Shown here piece after piece: positions 30,235-41,000 of a stretch of 64,000 nt of DNA; the stretch's first letter is position 1; each line of letters begins with the position of its first letter. The position numbers and the translations under genes were made by a program. The notes beneath the pieces were generated by a model. It ran no database searches and had not been told where the DNA came from. It worked only from the letters and a program-made list of their open reading frames with translations. Source of the DNA: Lysobacterales bacterium 63-13 (GTDB lineage Bacteria > Pseudomonadota > Gammaproteobacteria > Xanthomonadales > Rhodanobacteraceae); NCBI GenBank assembly GCA_001899855.1, contig MKWR01000004.1, positions 124,001 to 188,000 of the forward strand. Direction: 5' to 3'.

Positions 30235-31182
30235 ATGCACACCATCGCAACACCGGCGCTCTGGTTCGTTTTCGGACTGATTGTCGTCATCGCCCTGGTC
30301 ATCGATTTCGTCGTCCTGCGTGCCGGCGGCACGCACAAGGTCGCCTTCAAGGAAGCGGCCTTGTGGAGCGTGGCCTGGATTGCCCTGGCCATGCTGTTCA
30401 ACCTCGGCTTGTGGTACTGGCTGGGTGGACACGTCAGTGCCGAGGTCGCCAACGAGACCGCGCTGCAGTTTCTTGCCGGCTATCTCGTCGAAAAGGCGCT
30501 GGCGGTCGACAACATCTTCGTCTTCCTGCTCATCTTCTCGCGTTTCGGCGTCAGCGCGGAGTTGCAGAAGCACGCGCTGATGATCGGCATCCTCGGCGCG
30601 ATCGTGCTGCGCGCAATCCTCATCTTCGTGGGCGCGGCATTGATCCAGCGCTACCACTGGATTCTTTATTTCTTCGGCGCATTCCTCATCTACACCGGCA
30701 TCCAGATGGTGCGCGCGCCCAATGACGAAGGCGATTTCGAGTCCAATCCGCTGATGCGCTGGATGCGCGGCCACCTGCGCCTGACCAAGGAATACAGCGG
30801 GGCGAAGCTGAGCGTGGTCAAGGATAGAGTGCGCTGGTACACGCCGATGTTCATGGTCATCGTCCTGCTTGCGGTGACCGATGTGATCTTCGCCGTCGAC
30901 TCGATCCCGGCGATCTTCGCCATCACCGAGGACCCGTTCGTCGTGCTGACCTCGAACGTGTTTGCCGTGCTTGGCCTGCGCGCCTTGTTCTTCCTCATCG
31001 CCGGCATGGCCGATCGCTTCCACCTGCTCAATTACGGACTCGCCGGCGTGCTTGTCTTCATCGGCGTGAAGATGCTGATCGCCGATGTCTGGAAGGTGCC
31101 GATCGGCTTGTCACTGGGCATGGTGGCCTTGTTGATCGGTGCCTCGCTGGTGGCCAGCCGTCTCCTGCCGCGGACCGATTGA
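30235..31182 (+). CDS. TerC/Alx family integral membrane protein
   Basis: ALAVDNIFVFLLIFSRFGV, VTDVIFAVDSIPAIFAITEDPFVVLTSNVFAVLGLRALFFLIAG. Confidence 0.95.
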   Translation: MHTIATPALWFVFGLIVVIALVIDFVVLRAGGTHKVAFKEAALWSVAWIALAMLFNLGLWYWLGGHVSAEVANETALQFLAGYLVEKALAVDNIFVFLLIFSRFGVSAELQKHALMIGILGAIVLRAILIFVGAALIQRYHWILYFFGAFLIYTGIQMVRAPNDEGDFESNPLMRWMRGHLRLTKEYSGAKLSVVKDRVRWYTPMFMVIVLLAVTDVIFAVDSIPAIFAITEDPFVVLTSNVFAVLGLRALFFLIAGMADRFHLLNYGLAGVLVFIGVKMLIADVWKVPIGLSLGMVALLIGASLVASRLLPRTD

Positions 31183-31184
31183 CG

Positions 31185-32390
31185 TCATTGCGGTGATTCG
31201 CGGGTGCCGAAGTCGAGTGCCGATTGCGAATGCATCGCCGAAACCGGGACGACGCGATTGCGGCCGTTGCGCTTGGCCTCGTACATGGCGTGGTCGGTCA
31301 TGCGCAGCAGGGTTTCAAGGTCGCTGATGGCCGGGCCCAGCATGCCGACGCCGATCGAGACGCGCAGCGGCACCTGCCAGCCGCTGACGGAAAAGTCGGA
31401 GTCAGCAAGCCGCTGGCGGATGCGCTCGGCAATCTCGATGGCGGCGCGTTCGTCGGAGTCGGGCAGGATGACGACGAACTCCTCGCCGCCAAGGCGGGCA
31501 AAGACGTCACTTTCGCGCAGCACCTCGCCAACCAGTTCGACAAAGCGACACAGGGCCAGGTCGCCCGCTTCGTGGCCAAACTGGTCGTTGATGCGCTTGA
31601 AATGGTCGATATCGATGATCAGCAGGGACAAGGCGCCGCCATGGCGCTTGCTCGCCGCGACCGCCTTGCTGGCCAGCTCGGTCATCGTGCGCCGGTTGTA
31701 CACCCCGGTCAGCGGATCCAGCGTGGCCAGTTGCGTCAGATGCTTGTTCAGGCGTTCGCCGCACATGAGCAGGAAACCCGACGTCGCGATCACCGGCAGC
31801 AGCGAGGCGTAGGTGAAGACGATACCCTGCATTGCCGTGGAGGCAGTCAGGCTGAGCATGCCGACGTCCGGAACCCTGAGGATCCGCGCCAGCATGATGA
31901 GGCCGCCGACCAGCAGCATGATGGCGACCAGGTGTTCCGGTCGCGTGATCACCTCGACCCGCTGGTAGATCGCCTTGATGCCCAGCCCGCACATCAGCGC
32001 CAGCAGCAGCGACATCAGGCAGATGCGCCCGTACAGGCTCGGCCAGACATAGGTGAGCAAGGTTTCGCCGATGAAGGTCATGGCGACGATCGCGATCATC
32101 AACGGCAATTTCGCCGGCTTGCGGTTGTACACGTACAGGGCGAGGACCAGGTGCACGAAGGAGATGCTCAGCAAGGTGTTGGCGACGATGATCGAGAGCC
32201 AGTCGGGAATTTGCCCGCGCAGCGAGAAGAGCGCGTAGGAAAACGGCTGGATGAGCAAACCGCGCACCCACAGGCGCATGGGATATTGCAGGAATCGCGG
32301 ATATCCGGTGATGGTGAAGGCGAGCGCAAGACCAATGATCATGGTCATGGTTGCGGTCAACTGCATCGCGGTGGGAATGTGGAAATCCAT
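31185..32390 (-). CDS. Membrane-bound GGDEF diguanylate cyclase
   Basis: Six or more TM helices, then LDPLTGVYNRR and RLGGEEFVVILP. Confidence 0.93.
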   Translation of the reverse strand: MDFHIPTAMQLTATMTMIIGLALAFTITGYPRFLQYPMRLWVRGLLIQPFSYALFSLRGQIPDWLSIIVANTLLSISFVHLVLALYVYNRKPAKLPLMIAIVAMTFIGETLLTYVWPSLYGRICLMSLLLALMCGLGIKAIYQRVEVITRPEHLVAIMLLVGGLIMLARILRVPDVGMLSLTASTAMQGIVFTYASLLPVIATSGFLLMCGERLNKHLTQLATLDPLTGVYNRRTMTELASKAVAASKRHGGALSLLIIDIDHFKRINDQFGHEAGDLALCRFVELVGEVLRESDVFARLGGEEFVVILPDSDERAAIEIAERIRQRLADSDFSVSGWQVPLRVSIGVGMLGPAISDLETLLRMTDHAMYEAKRNGRNRVVPVSAMHSQSALDFGTRESPQ

Positions 32391-32743
32391 GGCGTTCAAC
32401 TGGTTGGATAAGCAACCCAAGCAACATCCGAGCCAAGCTTGCGGGAAACCTTCGGCCGGGCCGGCAGCAATCGGCTGCGAGGGCTTGGGGTGCGCAATCA
32501 AATGCAGGCTGCGAGGACGTGAAGCGCCCATCCAGCGCAGGCTGCGAGAGCCTGGAATGCCCATCGAAGCGCTGCACGCGAAACAATCCGCCGTTGCGCG
32601 ACACCCCCGATGGCCGGAGCCCCGCGCGCAAGTCGCCGGCATTGCCGAATGTCGGATCGCCATTCGGCAATGCCATCAATCGGCCCGATCCCATCCGCCG
32701 CCAGCGCCCTTGCACCCACGCGCCGCGACCCAACCTCGTGACG

Positions 32744-33538
32744 ATGGATATCGCACCCCCGACGCCGGATCCCGGCAGCGCCGCCGTCCAGTTCGACCGC
32801 GAGCGCATCAATTACGCCGTCTTCAGCGCCGCCGTCCTGCTCGTCGGCATCTGGCTGGTCTGGCTTGGCAGTTGGCTGCTGGGCTGGTCGATGGGCGACC
32901 TCGGCATCGAGCCCCGGCAATTGCGCGGACTCGTCGGCATCCTCAGTGCGCCGTTCGCACACGCCTCGTTCGAGCACCTGATGTCGAACACCTTGCCGCT
33001 GGCCCTGCTGGCGACCCTGACCCTGTATGCATATCCGCGCGCGGCGCAATGGGCGTTGCCGATGATCTGGCTGCTCTCGGGCCTGGGCGTCTGGTTGTTC
33101 GCGCGCGATTCCGTGCATGTGGGCATGAGCGGCGTCAACCACGGCTTGATGTTCTTCCTCTTCCTCACCGGCCTGTTCCGGCGTGATCGCCTGGGCGTGG
33201 CGATCGCCCTGGTCGTCTTCTTTTTCTACGGCGGCATGCTCCTGACCGTGCTGCCGCGCGAGGAAAACATCTCCTTCGAGTATCACCTGGCCGGTGCCGC
33301 CGCCGGCGCGCTGGCCGCCATTCTCCTGTTCCGTCTTGATCCCAAGCCGCCGCGCAAGCGCTACAGCTGGGAGGACGAGGACGACGCGCACGCAGCCGCC
33401 GATGACGAGCTGGACCTGCCGCGACCGGATGACGTGCCGGTGCTGTGGAAGCGCGATCCGGAGTCGGCGCAAGGCGCGCGCATCCTGCAATTTCCAACCC
33501 GCGTGGATGACAAGGGCGAGCGCCACACCCTGCACTGA
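32744..33538 (+). CDS. Rhomboid family intramembrane serine protease
   Basis: FAHASFEHLMSNTLPL, catalytic GMSGVNHGLMFF, EYHLAGAAAGALAA; acidic cytosolic tail. Confidence 0.88.
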   Translation: MDIAPPTPDPGSAAVQFDRERINYAVFSAAVLLVGIWLVWLGSWLLGWSMGDLGIEPRQLRGLVGILSAPFAHASFEHLMSNTLPLALLATLTLYAYPRAAQWALPMIWLLSGLGVWLFARDSVHVGMSGVNHGLMFFLFLTGLFRRDRLGVAIALVVFFFYGGMLLTVLPREENISFEYHLAGAAAGALAAILLFRLDPKPPRKRYSWEDEDDAHAAADDELDLPRPDDVPVLWKRDPESAQGARILQFPTRVDDKGERHTLH

Positions 33539-33544
33539 ACCGCC

Positions 33545-34018
33545 TCAGGCCAGCTTGATCGGCAATTCGCGCGTGTGCTTGACCGTGCGCAGGACAAAAC
33601 TCGAATTGACATCGCCGACGCCGCTTTCATTGAGCAGCTTGTCGAGCAGGAAGCGGGAAAAGTCATCGAGATCGCTGACCACGACCTGCAGCAGGTAATC
33701 CATCTCGCCGGTCAGCGCATGACAGGCGACCACTTCGTTCCAGCTCTGCACGCTGTGCACGAAATGCTGCACGGCGGCACTGCCGTGCTTTTCCAGTTGC
33801 ACGCGGACGAATGCCTGCAGGCCGAGGCCGAGGGCTTGCGGATCAACCAGGGCGGCATAGCCGGCAATGACGCCGTCTGCTTCCAGTTTCTGCACGCGGC
33901 GCAGGCAGGCCGAGGCGGAAAGATTGACTGCTTCGGCAATCTCGGCATTGGTCGCGCGCCCGTTTGCCTGCAGCAGGGCGAGGATGCGCAAGTCGGTGCG
34001 ATCGAGGCTGGAATTCAC
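33545..34018 (-). CDS. Lrp/AsnC family transcriptional regulator
   Basis: LDRTDLRILALLQANGRATNAEIAEAVNLSASACLRRVQKLEADGVI; divergent from phhA. Confidence 0.93.
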   Translation of the reverse strand: MNSSLDRTDLRILALLQANGRATNAEIAEAVNLSASACLRRVQKLEADGVIAGYAALVDPQALGLGLQAFVRVQLEKHGSAAVQHFVHSVQSWNEVVACHALTGEMDYLLQVVVSDLDDFSRFLLDKLLNESGVGDVNSSFVLRTVKHTRELPIKLA

Positions 34019-34155
34019 GGATTCGCTCGTTTCATGTGCAGGAAGGTGGTTTGACGCAACAAATATGCGTCAATCAGCAAGGATCAGGCAAGTTTGCAAG
34101 CCTGTTGCGCACCGAACCCGCTAGCATCAAGGGTCGCATCCACCGGGTTGAACGC

Positions 34156-35046
34156 ATGTCTGCCGAGCCGCGCCGCGTCGAAAACCAGCTGACCGACAAG
34201 GGCTATGTGCCGGTCTACACCACCGCCATTGTCGAGCAGCCGTGGGACAGCTACACCGAACAGGATCACGCCACCTGGTCGACGTTGTTCACGCGCCAGC
34301 GTGAAATCCTCAAGGGCCGCGCCTGCGCCGAGTTCATCGACAACCAGGAGCGCTTCGGCATGTCCGCCGGGCAGATCCCGCGTTTCGAGGAAATCAACGC
34401 GCTGCTGGCGAAGACCACCGGCTGGCGATTGATCGGCGTCGAAGGCCTGCTGCCGGAACTCGATTTCTTCGAGCACCTGGCCAATCGGCGCTTCCCGGTG
34501 ACCTGGTGGATCCGTCGCCCGGAGCAGATCGACTACATCGCCGAACCGGACATGTTCCATGACCTGTTCGGGCACGTGCCACTGCTGCTCAATCCGGTGT
34601 TTGCCGACTACATGGCCGCCTACGGTCGTGGCGGCGTCAAGGCACACGGGGTCAGCGCCGAAGCCCTGGTCAACCTGACCCGGCTCTACTGGTACACGGT
34701 GGAGTTTGGCTTGATCCGGCAAAAGGGTGAACTGCGCATCTATGGCTCGGGCATCGTCTCCTCGAAGGGCGAATCCATCCATTGCCTCGAATCGGCTGCG
34801 CCAAACCGCATCGGCTTCGACATCAAGCGCATCATGCGCACGCGCTATCGCATCGATACCTTCCAGAAAACCTATTTCGTCATCGACAGCTTCGAGCAGT
34901 TGATGGAGGCGACGCGCCCGGATTTCGTGCCGATCTATGCCGAACTCGCCGCGCAACCGGCGTATCCGGCCGGTGCCGTGCTCGATACGGACACGCTGAT
35001 CCATCGCGGCAGCGGCGAAGGCTGGGCCACCGACGCCGACGCCTGA
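34156..35046 (+). CDS. phhA: Phenylalanine 4-monooxygenase
   Basis: EPDMFHDLFGHVPLL iron-site motif, RLYWYTVEFGLI, YGSGIVSSKGES. Confidence 0.95.
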   Translation: MSAEPRRVENQLTDKGYVPVYTTAIVEQPWDSYTEQDHATWSTLFTRQREILKGRACAEFIDNQERFGMSAGQIPRFEEINALLAKTTGWRLIGVEGLLPELDFFEHLANRRFPVTWWIRRPEQIDYIAEPDMFHDLFGHVPLLLNPVFADYMAAYGRGGVKAHGVSAEALVNLTRLYWYTVEFGLIRQKGELRIYGSGIVSSKGESIHCLESAAPNRIGFDIKRIMRTRYRIDTFQKTYFVIDSFEQLMEATRPDFVPIYAELAAQPAYPAGAVLDTDTLIHRGSGEGWATDADA

Positions 35047-35118
35047 GCGCTTGACGGAACTGCTGCGGGCTGCCACAAGGGCGCATCGCCGCGTGCCGCG
35101 CGGGCAAGGATCCGTTTG

Positions 35119-35811
35119 ATGAAAGCCATGCTCCTGCTTTGTGCCCTTGGCGGCCTCATGGCGTGCAGCGCGCGTGCCGAGGTCAGCGAGGCAGCCGCCG
35201 ACCATTTCCTGATTGGATTCTCGGCGCGGGTCGAGGCACCGCCGGCCAAGGTCTATGTCGCCCTGGGCGAGGTTGCGCGCTGGTGGAGCGCCGAGCACAC
35301 CTGGTCGGGCACGGCGGCCAATCTCAGCCTCAAGGCCGAGGCGGGCGGCTGCTTTTGCGAGCGCTGGGCCGGTGGCAGTGCCGAACACGGTCGCGTCGTC
35401 ATGGCCCTGAAGAATGAACTGCTGCGCCTGGATGCCGCGCTCGGGCCGCTGCAGGAACGCGCCGTCACCGGCGTGCTGAGCTTCAGCCTGCAGCCGATGG
35501 ATGACGAAGCCACCCGCCTCGATGTCGATTACCGCGTCAATGCAGCGAGTGGCAGCGGCCTCGAGCAGATTGCGCCGGCGGTCGACAATGTGCTGGCCAT
35601 GCAGATCGATCGCTTGCTGCGTTACATCGACACTGGCAGCGCCGACGAAGCACCCGCAGCAGAGGCAGCAGGATCCGTGGAACCGCCCAGTCGCCGCGCC
35701 GCGCGCGCCGAACTGATCGAGGAATGGTCGCGCCAGGCCGCCGCCACGCGCGCAGCCAAGGGCAATGAAGAGACGCGTTCGGACAAGCCGGCGAAACCAC
35801 CGAAGCCTTGA
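35119..35811 (+). CDS. Secreted SRPBCC-domain protein
   Basis: Signal peptide, FSARVEAPPAKVYVALGEVARWWSAEHTW...; low-complexity charged tail. Confidence 0.72.
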   Translation: MKAMLLLCALGGLMACSARAEVSEAAADHFLIGFSARVEAPPAKVYVALGEVARWWSAEHTWSGTAANLSLKAEAGGCFCERWAGGSAEHGRVVMALKNELLRLDAALGPLQERAVTGVLSFSLQPMDDEATRLDVDYRVNAASGSGLEQIAPAVDNVLAMQIDRLLRYIDTGSADEAPAAEAAGSVEPPSRRAARAELIEEWSRQAAATRAAKGNEETRSDKPAKPPKP

Positions 35812-35862
35812 ACCCGGCGGCGCACGCCCGCCGGCGACACCCAGGCAGTGACGAGGAGTGCA

Positions 35863-36183
35863 ATGGACTGGTTCATCCTGATTGTGGCGGGACTGTTTGA
35901 AATCGGCTGGGCCATCGGCTTGAAATACACCGAGGGCTTCACCCGCCTGTGGCCATCCGTCGGCACCGTGTTGGCGATGGCGATCAGTCTTGGCCTGCTG
36001 GGCATTGCCATGAAGTCGCTGCCACTGGGCACCGCCTATGCGGTGTGGGTCGGCGTCGGTGCCGTGGGCACGGCGCTGCTCGGCATCGTCCTCTTCGGCG
36101 AAGCGGCCAACCTCGGCCGCCTGCTCAGCCTGGCCTTGATCCTGGGCGGCATCATCGGCTTGAAATTGTCTTCGCAGGCTTGA
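35863..36183 (+). CDS. SMR family transporter, SugE/Gdx-like
   Basis: [31 protein letters not shown]...[23 protein letters not shown]. Confidence 0.9.
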   Translation: MDWFILIVAGLFEIGWAIGLKYTEGFTRLWPSVGTVLAMAISLGLLGIAMKSLPLGTAYAVWVGVGAVGTALLGIVLFGEAANLGRLLSLALILGGIIGLKLSSQA

Positions 36184-36259
36184 GCCTTGCGCGTCGGCAC
36201 GGCCGGCGCTGCGCCACGGCAGGTTGTACGATGCGCACGAGTCCACTGGAGGTCCACGC

Positions 36260-36736
36260 ATGAGCACGAAAGCCGTGAAACACATTCCCGACGGCTATCA
36301 CACCGTCACTGCCTACCTGACCGTTGACGATGCCGCCAGGGCCATCGATTTCTATGCGCAGGCCTTTGCCGCCACCGAGCTTTACCGTTTGCCGATGGGC
36401 GACATGATCGGCCATGCCGAGATCATGATCGGCGATACCCACATCATGCTGTCCGACGAATTCGCCAGCATGAACGTCAAGGGGCCGAATGCGCGCGGCG
36501 GGCCGACGGCAGCCTTCATGATCTATGTCGAGGACGCCGACGCCGCCTTCGCCAGGGCGATCAAGGCGGGCGCCCGTGCGGATCGCGCGGTGGAAAACCA
36601 GTTCTGGGGCGACCGCATGGGCTCGGTGATCGATCCGTTCGGCCACAAGTGGTCGCTGGCGACGCATGTCGAGGATGTCCCGCCAGAAGAAATGGAGAAA
36701 CGCATGGCCGCCTGGAGCGCGGCGCAGGGCAGTTGA
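36260..36736 (+). CDS. VOC family protein (glyoxalase/bleomycin-resistance-like fold)
   Basis: HTVTAYLTVDDAARAIDFYAQAFAATEL...FWGDRMGSVIDPFGHKWSLATH. Confidence 0.92.
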   Translation: MSTKAVKHIPDGYHTVTAYLTVDDAARAIDFYAQAFAATELYRLPMGDMIGHAEIMIGDTHIMLSDEFASMNVKGPNARGGPTAAFMIYVEDADAAFARAIKAGARADRAVENQFWGDRMGSVIDPFGHKWSLATHVEDVPPEEMEKRMAAWSAAQGS

Positions 36737-36821
36737 ACGTATCCGCGCGCGGCTCGATCTTGCGCGGACGGCTCCAGAGGCTGCTTTGCACGGCACGGGA
36801 TCAATGCGAGCATCGCCGGCA

Positions 36822-37604
36822 ATGAATATCCGTACGGTCGCTGCAACCCGCTATGTCACGCCCCTGCGTGAAGGCGGTTCGCTGCCGGCGATCATCGAAG
36901 CCGATGATGCCGGCATGTATGTGCTCAAGTTCCGTGGTGCCGGCCAGGGCGCGAAAGCCCTGATCGCCGAACTGATTGCCGGCGAGATTGCGCGGGCGCT
37001 GGATCTGCCGATGCCCGAGCTGGTTTTCGTCGAGGTCGACGACGAACTTGCGCGCACCGAGCCCGATCCGGAAATCCAGGACCTGATCCGCGCCAGCGCG
37101 GGCCTCAACCTTGCCCTTGACTACCTGCCTGGCGCGGTCACCTACGATCCGCTGGCGATCTCGGCGGACGAAGACCTGGCCTCGCGCATCGTCTGGCTGG
37201 ATGCCTATGTCAGCAATGTCGATCGCACCCCGCGCAATGCCAACATGATGACCTGGCACCGGCGGCTGTGGCTGATCGATCATGGTGCGGCCCTGTACTT
37301 CCACCATGGCTGGGACGGCATGGCCGGGCGCAGTCGCACGCCTTTCGTGCAGATCAAGGATCATGTGTTGCTGCCGCTGGCCAGCCGGATCGCCGAAGTC
37401 GATGCCTTGCTTGCGCAGAAGATCACGCCCGCGTTGATCAGCGACATCGTCGCCCAGGTGCCGCCCTCCTGGCTGCTTGGCGAGGCGGCGTTTGCCGATG
37501 TCGCCCAGCATCGCCAGGCATATGTCGACTACCTGCTCGAACGCATCAAGGCGCCGCGTGCGTTTGTCGAGGAAGCCATCCGTGCCCGCGCCAATCTGGT
37601 ATGA
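36822..37604 (+). CDS. HipA-like kinase-domain protein
   Basis: YVLKFRGAGQGAKALIAELIAGEIARAL, AYVSNVDRTPRNANMMTWHRRLWLIDHGAALYFHH; alternative ATG at 36804. Confidence 0.8.
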   Translation: MNIRTVAATRYVTPLREGGSLPAIIEADDAGMYVLKFRGAGQGAKALIAELIAGEIARALDLPMPELVFVEVDDELARTEPDPEIQDLIRASAGLNLALDYLPGAVTYDPLAISADEDLASRIVWLDAYVSNVDRTPRNANMMTWHRRLWLIDHGAALYFHHGWDGMAGRSRTPFVQIKDHVLLPLASRIAEVDALLAQKITPALISDIVAQVPPSWLLGEAAFADVAQHRQAYVDYLLERIKAPRAFVEEAIRARANLV

Positions 37605-37989
37605 CTACGCGATCGTGCGCGTCGTGCCTCGCCCGGAGCGCGAGGAGTTCATCAATGTCGGCGTCATTCTTTCCAGCGTGATGGCGCGCATTCTCGAAGC
37701 GCGCATCGGGTTCGACGAAGCGCGCCTGCTCGCGCTCGATCCAGGCGCCGACCTCGTGCAGATTCGCGCGCACCTGCAGACGATCCCGTTGATCTGCGCC
37801 GGTGGCGCGGCGGCCGGTGCCTTGGGCCGACTGAGCCAGCGCGAGCGCTTCCACTGGTTGACTGCGCCACGCAGTGCGGTGATCCAGACCTCCGCCGTCC
37901 ACGCCGGACGTTGCGAAGATCCCATGCAGGCGCTCGATCACCTGGTGCGGACCATGCTGCACGTCGCCGACAGTCCGGGCGCAACGTGA
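37582..37989 (+). CDS. DUF3037 family protein
   Basis: GTG start, VPAPIWYDYAIVRVVPRPEREEFINVGVILSS...; overlaps the HipA-like gene by 23 bp. Confidence 0.82.
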   Translation: MPAPIWYDYAIVRVVPRPEREEFINVGVILSSVMARILEARIGFDEARLLALDPGADLVQIRAHLQTIPLICAGGAAAGALGRLSQRERFHWLTAPRSAVIQTSAVHAGRCEDPMQALDHLVRTMLHVADSPGAT

Positions 37990-38065
37990 ACGAGGCCTTG
38001 CCCGGTCTCACACCCTGAGATTGCAGGCGGTGTAGGCTGGGTATCCATTCGCGCCACGAATTGCG

Positions 38066-41000
38066 ATGTCCGCCAGCAACGTCCTCGATTCCTTCCATCC
38101 AGCCATTGCCGCCTGGTTTGCGCGCACGTTTGCCGCGCCGACGCCGGCGCAGGTGGAGGCGTGGCCGGCAATCCGCGCCGGGCGTCACACGCTGATCGCG
38201 GCACCGACCGGATCGGGCAAGACCCTTGCTGCGTTTCTTGCCGCAATCGATGGCCTGGTTCGCGAAGGCATGGGTTTCGGCCTGCCTGAACAGACCACGG
38301 TGGTCTATGTGTCGCCCTTGAAGGCGCTGTCCAACGACATCGCCATCAATCTCGAAGCGCCGCTGGCCGGCATCCGCGCCGAGCTTGAACGTCGTGGCCA
38401 CATCAACATCGATATCCGCACCGGCGTGCGTACCGGCGACACGCCGGCGGCCGATCGCCAGCGCATGCTGAAATCTCCGCCGCATATTCTCGTCACCACG
38501 CCGGAATCGCTGTACGTGCTGCTGGGTTCGGAATCGGGCCGGCTGATGCTGGCCGGCACGCGCACGGTCATCGTCGATGAAATCCACGCGATTGCCGATG
38601 ACAAGCGCGGCAGTCATCTGGCCTTGACCCTCGAACGCCTCGAAGCGCTGTGCCAGCGGCGCCTGGTGCGCATCGGCCTGTCGGCGACGCAAAAGCCGAT
38701 CGAGGAGGTCGCGCGCTTCCTCGTCGGCGCCAGTCATGTCGATGCCGAGGGCAGGCCGGATTGCGCCATCATCGATTCCGGTCATGTGCGCGCGCGCGAC
38801 CTGGCCATCGAGATGCCACCCGTGCCGCTCGAAGCGGTGATGTCGAACGAGGCCTGGGAAAGCGTCTACAACCGGCTTGCCGAACTCGTCCAGGCGCATC
38901 GCACGACCCTGGTGTTCGTCAACACGCGGCGCATGGCCGAGCGTGCGGCGCGTCATCTTGGCGAGCGCCTTGGCAAGGAGCAGGTCGCCGCGCATCACGG
39001 CAGCCTCGCCAAGGAGTTGCGCCTGGATGCCGAGCAGCGCCTCAAGCGCGGTGAGCTCATGGTGCTGGTGGCGACCGCCTCGCTGGAGCTCGGCATCGAT
39101 ATCGGCGATGTCGACCTGGTCTGCCAGCTTGGTTCGCCGCACGCGATTGCCGCCTTCCTGCAGCGCGTCGGCCGCTCCGGACACGCCGTTGGCGCGACGC
39201 CGAAAGGCAGGCTGTTTCCGCAATCGCGCGATGACCTGGTCGAATGCGTGGCCCTGCTCGATTGCATCCGCCGCGGCGAACTGGATGCGCTGAAGATTCC
39301 CGTTGCGCCGATCGATGTGCTGGCGCAGCAGATTGTCGCCGAAGTCGCCTGTGGCGAATGGGACGAGGCGGCGCTGTACGACTGGCTGCGCCGCGCCTGG
39401 CCGTATCGCCATCTCGCGCGCAAGGATTTCGATGCCGTCGTGCGCATGCTCGCCGATGGCTTCACGACACGGCGTGGCGCGCGCTCCGGCTACCTGCATC
39501 GTGATGCCGTGCATGGCAAGGTCAAGGCTCGGCGCAATGCGCGGCTGACCGCGCTGACCTCCGGTGGCACGATTCCCGATACCGCCGACTATGCGGTCGT
39601 GGTCGAGCCGGAGGCAGTCACGGTCGGCAAGGTGCACGAGGATTTCGCCGTCGAAAGCATGGCTGGCGACATTTTCCAATTGGGCAACACCAGCTATCGC
39701 ATCCTGCGCGTCGAGCGCAGCACGGTACGGGTCGAGAATGCGCACAGCCTGCCGCCGAGCATTCCGTTCTGGATTGCCGAGGCCCCCGGACGCAGCGACG
39801 AGCTGTCGATGGGCGTATCGCGCCTGCGTGCGGAAATCGAGGCGCGGTTGACCGGGAATGGGGAATCGGGAATCGGGAATAGTTGGAGCGCAAGCAAAGA
39901 CGAGGTTCCTGCTCCCGCGGACGCTGCTTCAGGGGTGCAGCGTGGGAATGCGCGAAAGAACGACACCACCCCTGGGCTGGCTCCTGCGAATGCAGGGGAA
40001 GGCATGCGTGCCGCGTGTGCCTGGTTGATCGATACGGTGGGCATCGATGCAGTCGCCGCGCAGCAGCTGGTCGACTATCTGGCGCGTGCACGCAATGCGC
40101 TCGGTGTGCTGCCGACGCGTCGGCAGATCGTCATGGAGCGTTTCTTCGACGAATCCGGCGGTACCCAGTTGATCGTGCATTCGCCATTTGGCAGTCGCAT
40201 CAACAAGGCTTGGGGCCTGGCCCTGCGCAAACGCTTTTGTCGTTCGTTCAATTTCGAACTGCAGGCGGCGGCGACCGAGGATGCCATCATCCTTTCGCTG
40301 TCGACCAGCCACAGCTTTCCGCTGATCGAGGTGTCGCGTTACCTGCATTCGACGACGGCGCAGGACATCCTCGTCCAGGCCCTGCTCGATGCGCCGCTGT
40401 TTGGCGTGCGCTGGCGCTGGGCGGCGACCACGGCTCTGGCCCTGCCGCGCTTTGCCGGCGGGCAGAAGATCGCACCGCAACTGCAGCGCATGAAATCCGA
40501 GGACCTGCTTGCCACGGTGTTTCCGGATCAGGTCGCCTGTCTCGAAAACATCGTCGGCGAACGGCAGATTCCCGATCACCCCCTGGTCGCGCAGACGCTC
40601 CACGATTGCCTGCACGAGGCAATGGACGTGGAAGGCTGGCTCGATGTACTGCGCGGTCTTGAGAGCGGCAGCATCGGCATCGTCGCGCGCGACCTGCCCG
40701 AACCTTCGCCGCTCGCCGCGGAAATCCTCGGCGCGCGGCCGTATGCCTTCCTCGATGATGCGCCGCTGGAGGAACGCCGCACCCAGGCCGTGCAAATGCG
40801 CCGCTGGAGCGATCCCGAATCGAACGAGGATCTGGGTGCGCTCGATCTGGCTGCGATCGAAGCCGTGCGCGAGGAAGCCTGGCCCGATCCGCGCGATGCC
40901 GACGAGATGCACGAAACCCTCATGGGCATCGGCTTTGTCAGCGCCGATGAAGCCGAGAGCCAGCCGCAATGGGCGGACTGGTTGATCCGGCTCGCGGCAC

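Noticed and set aside
35812-35862. Possible guanidine riboswitch upstream of the SugE/Gdx-like SMR gene
   Set aside because: A GC-rich hairpin is present, but the paired ACGR loops of the mini-ykkC class are not, and no other guanidine class could be recognised.
34084-36285. 733-aa minus-strand ORF
   Set aside because: Antisense to phhA, SRPBCC and SMR genes, all of which have strong family motifs on the plus strand.
37664-39745. 693-aa minus-strand ORF
   Set aside because: Antisense to the DUF3037 gene and lhr.
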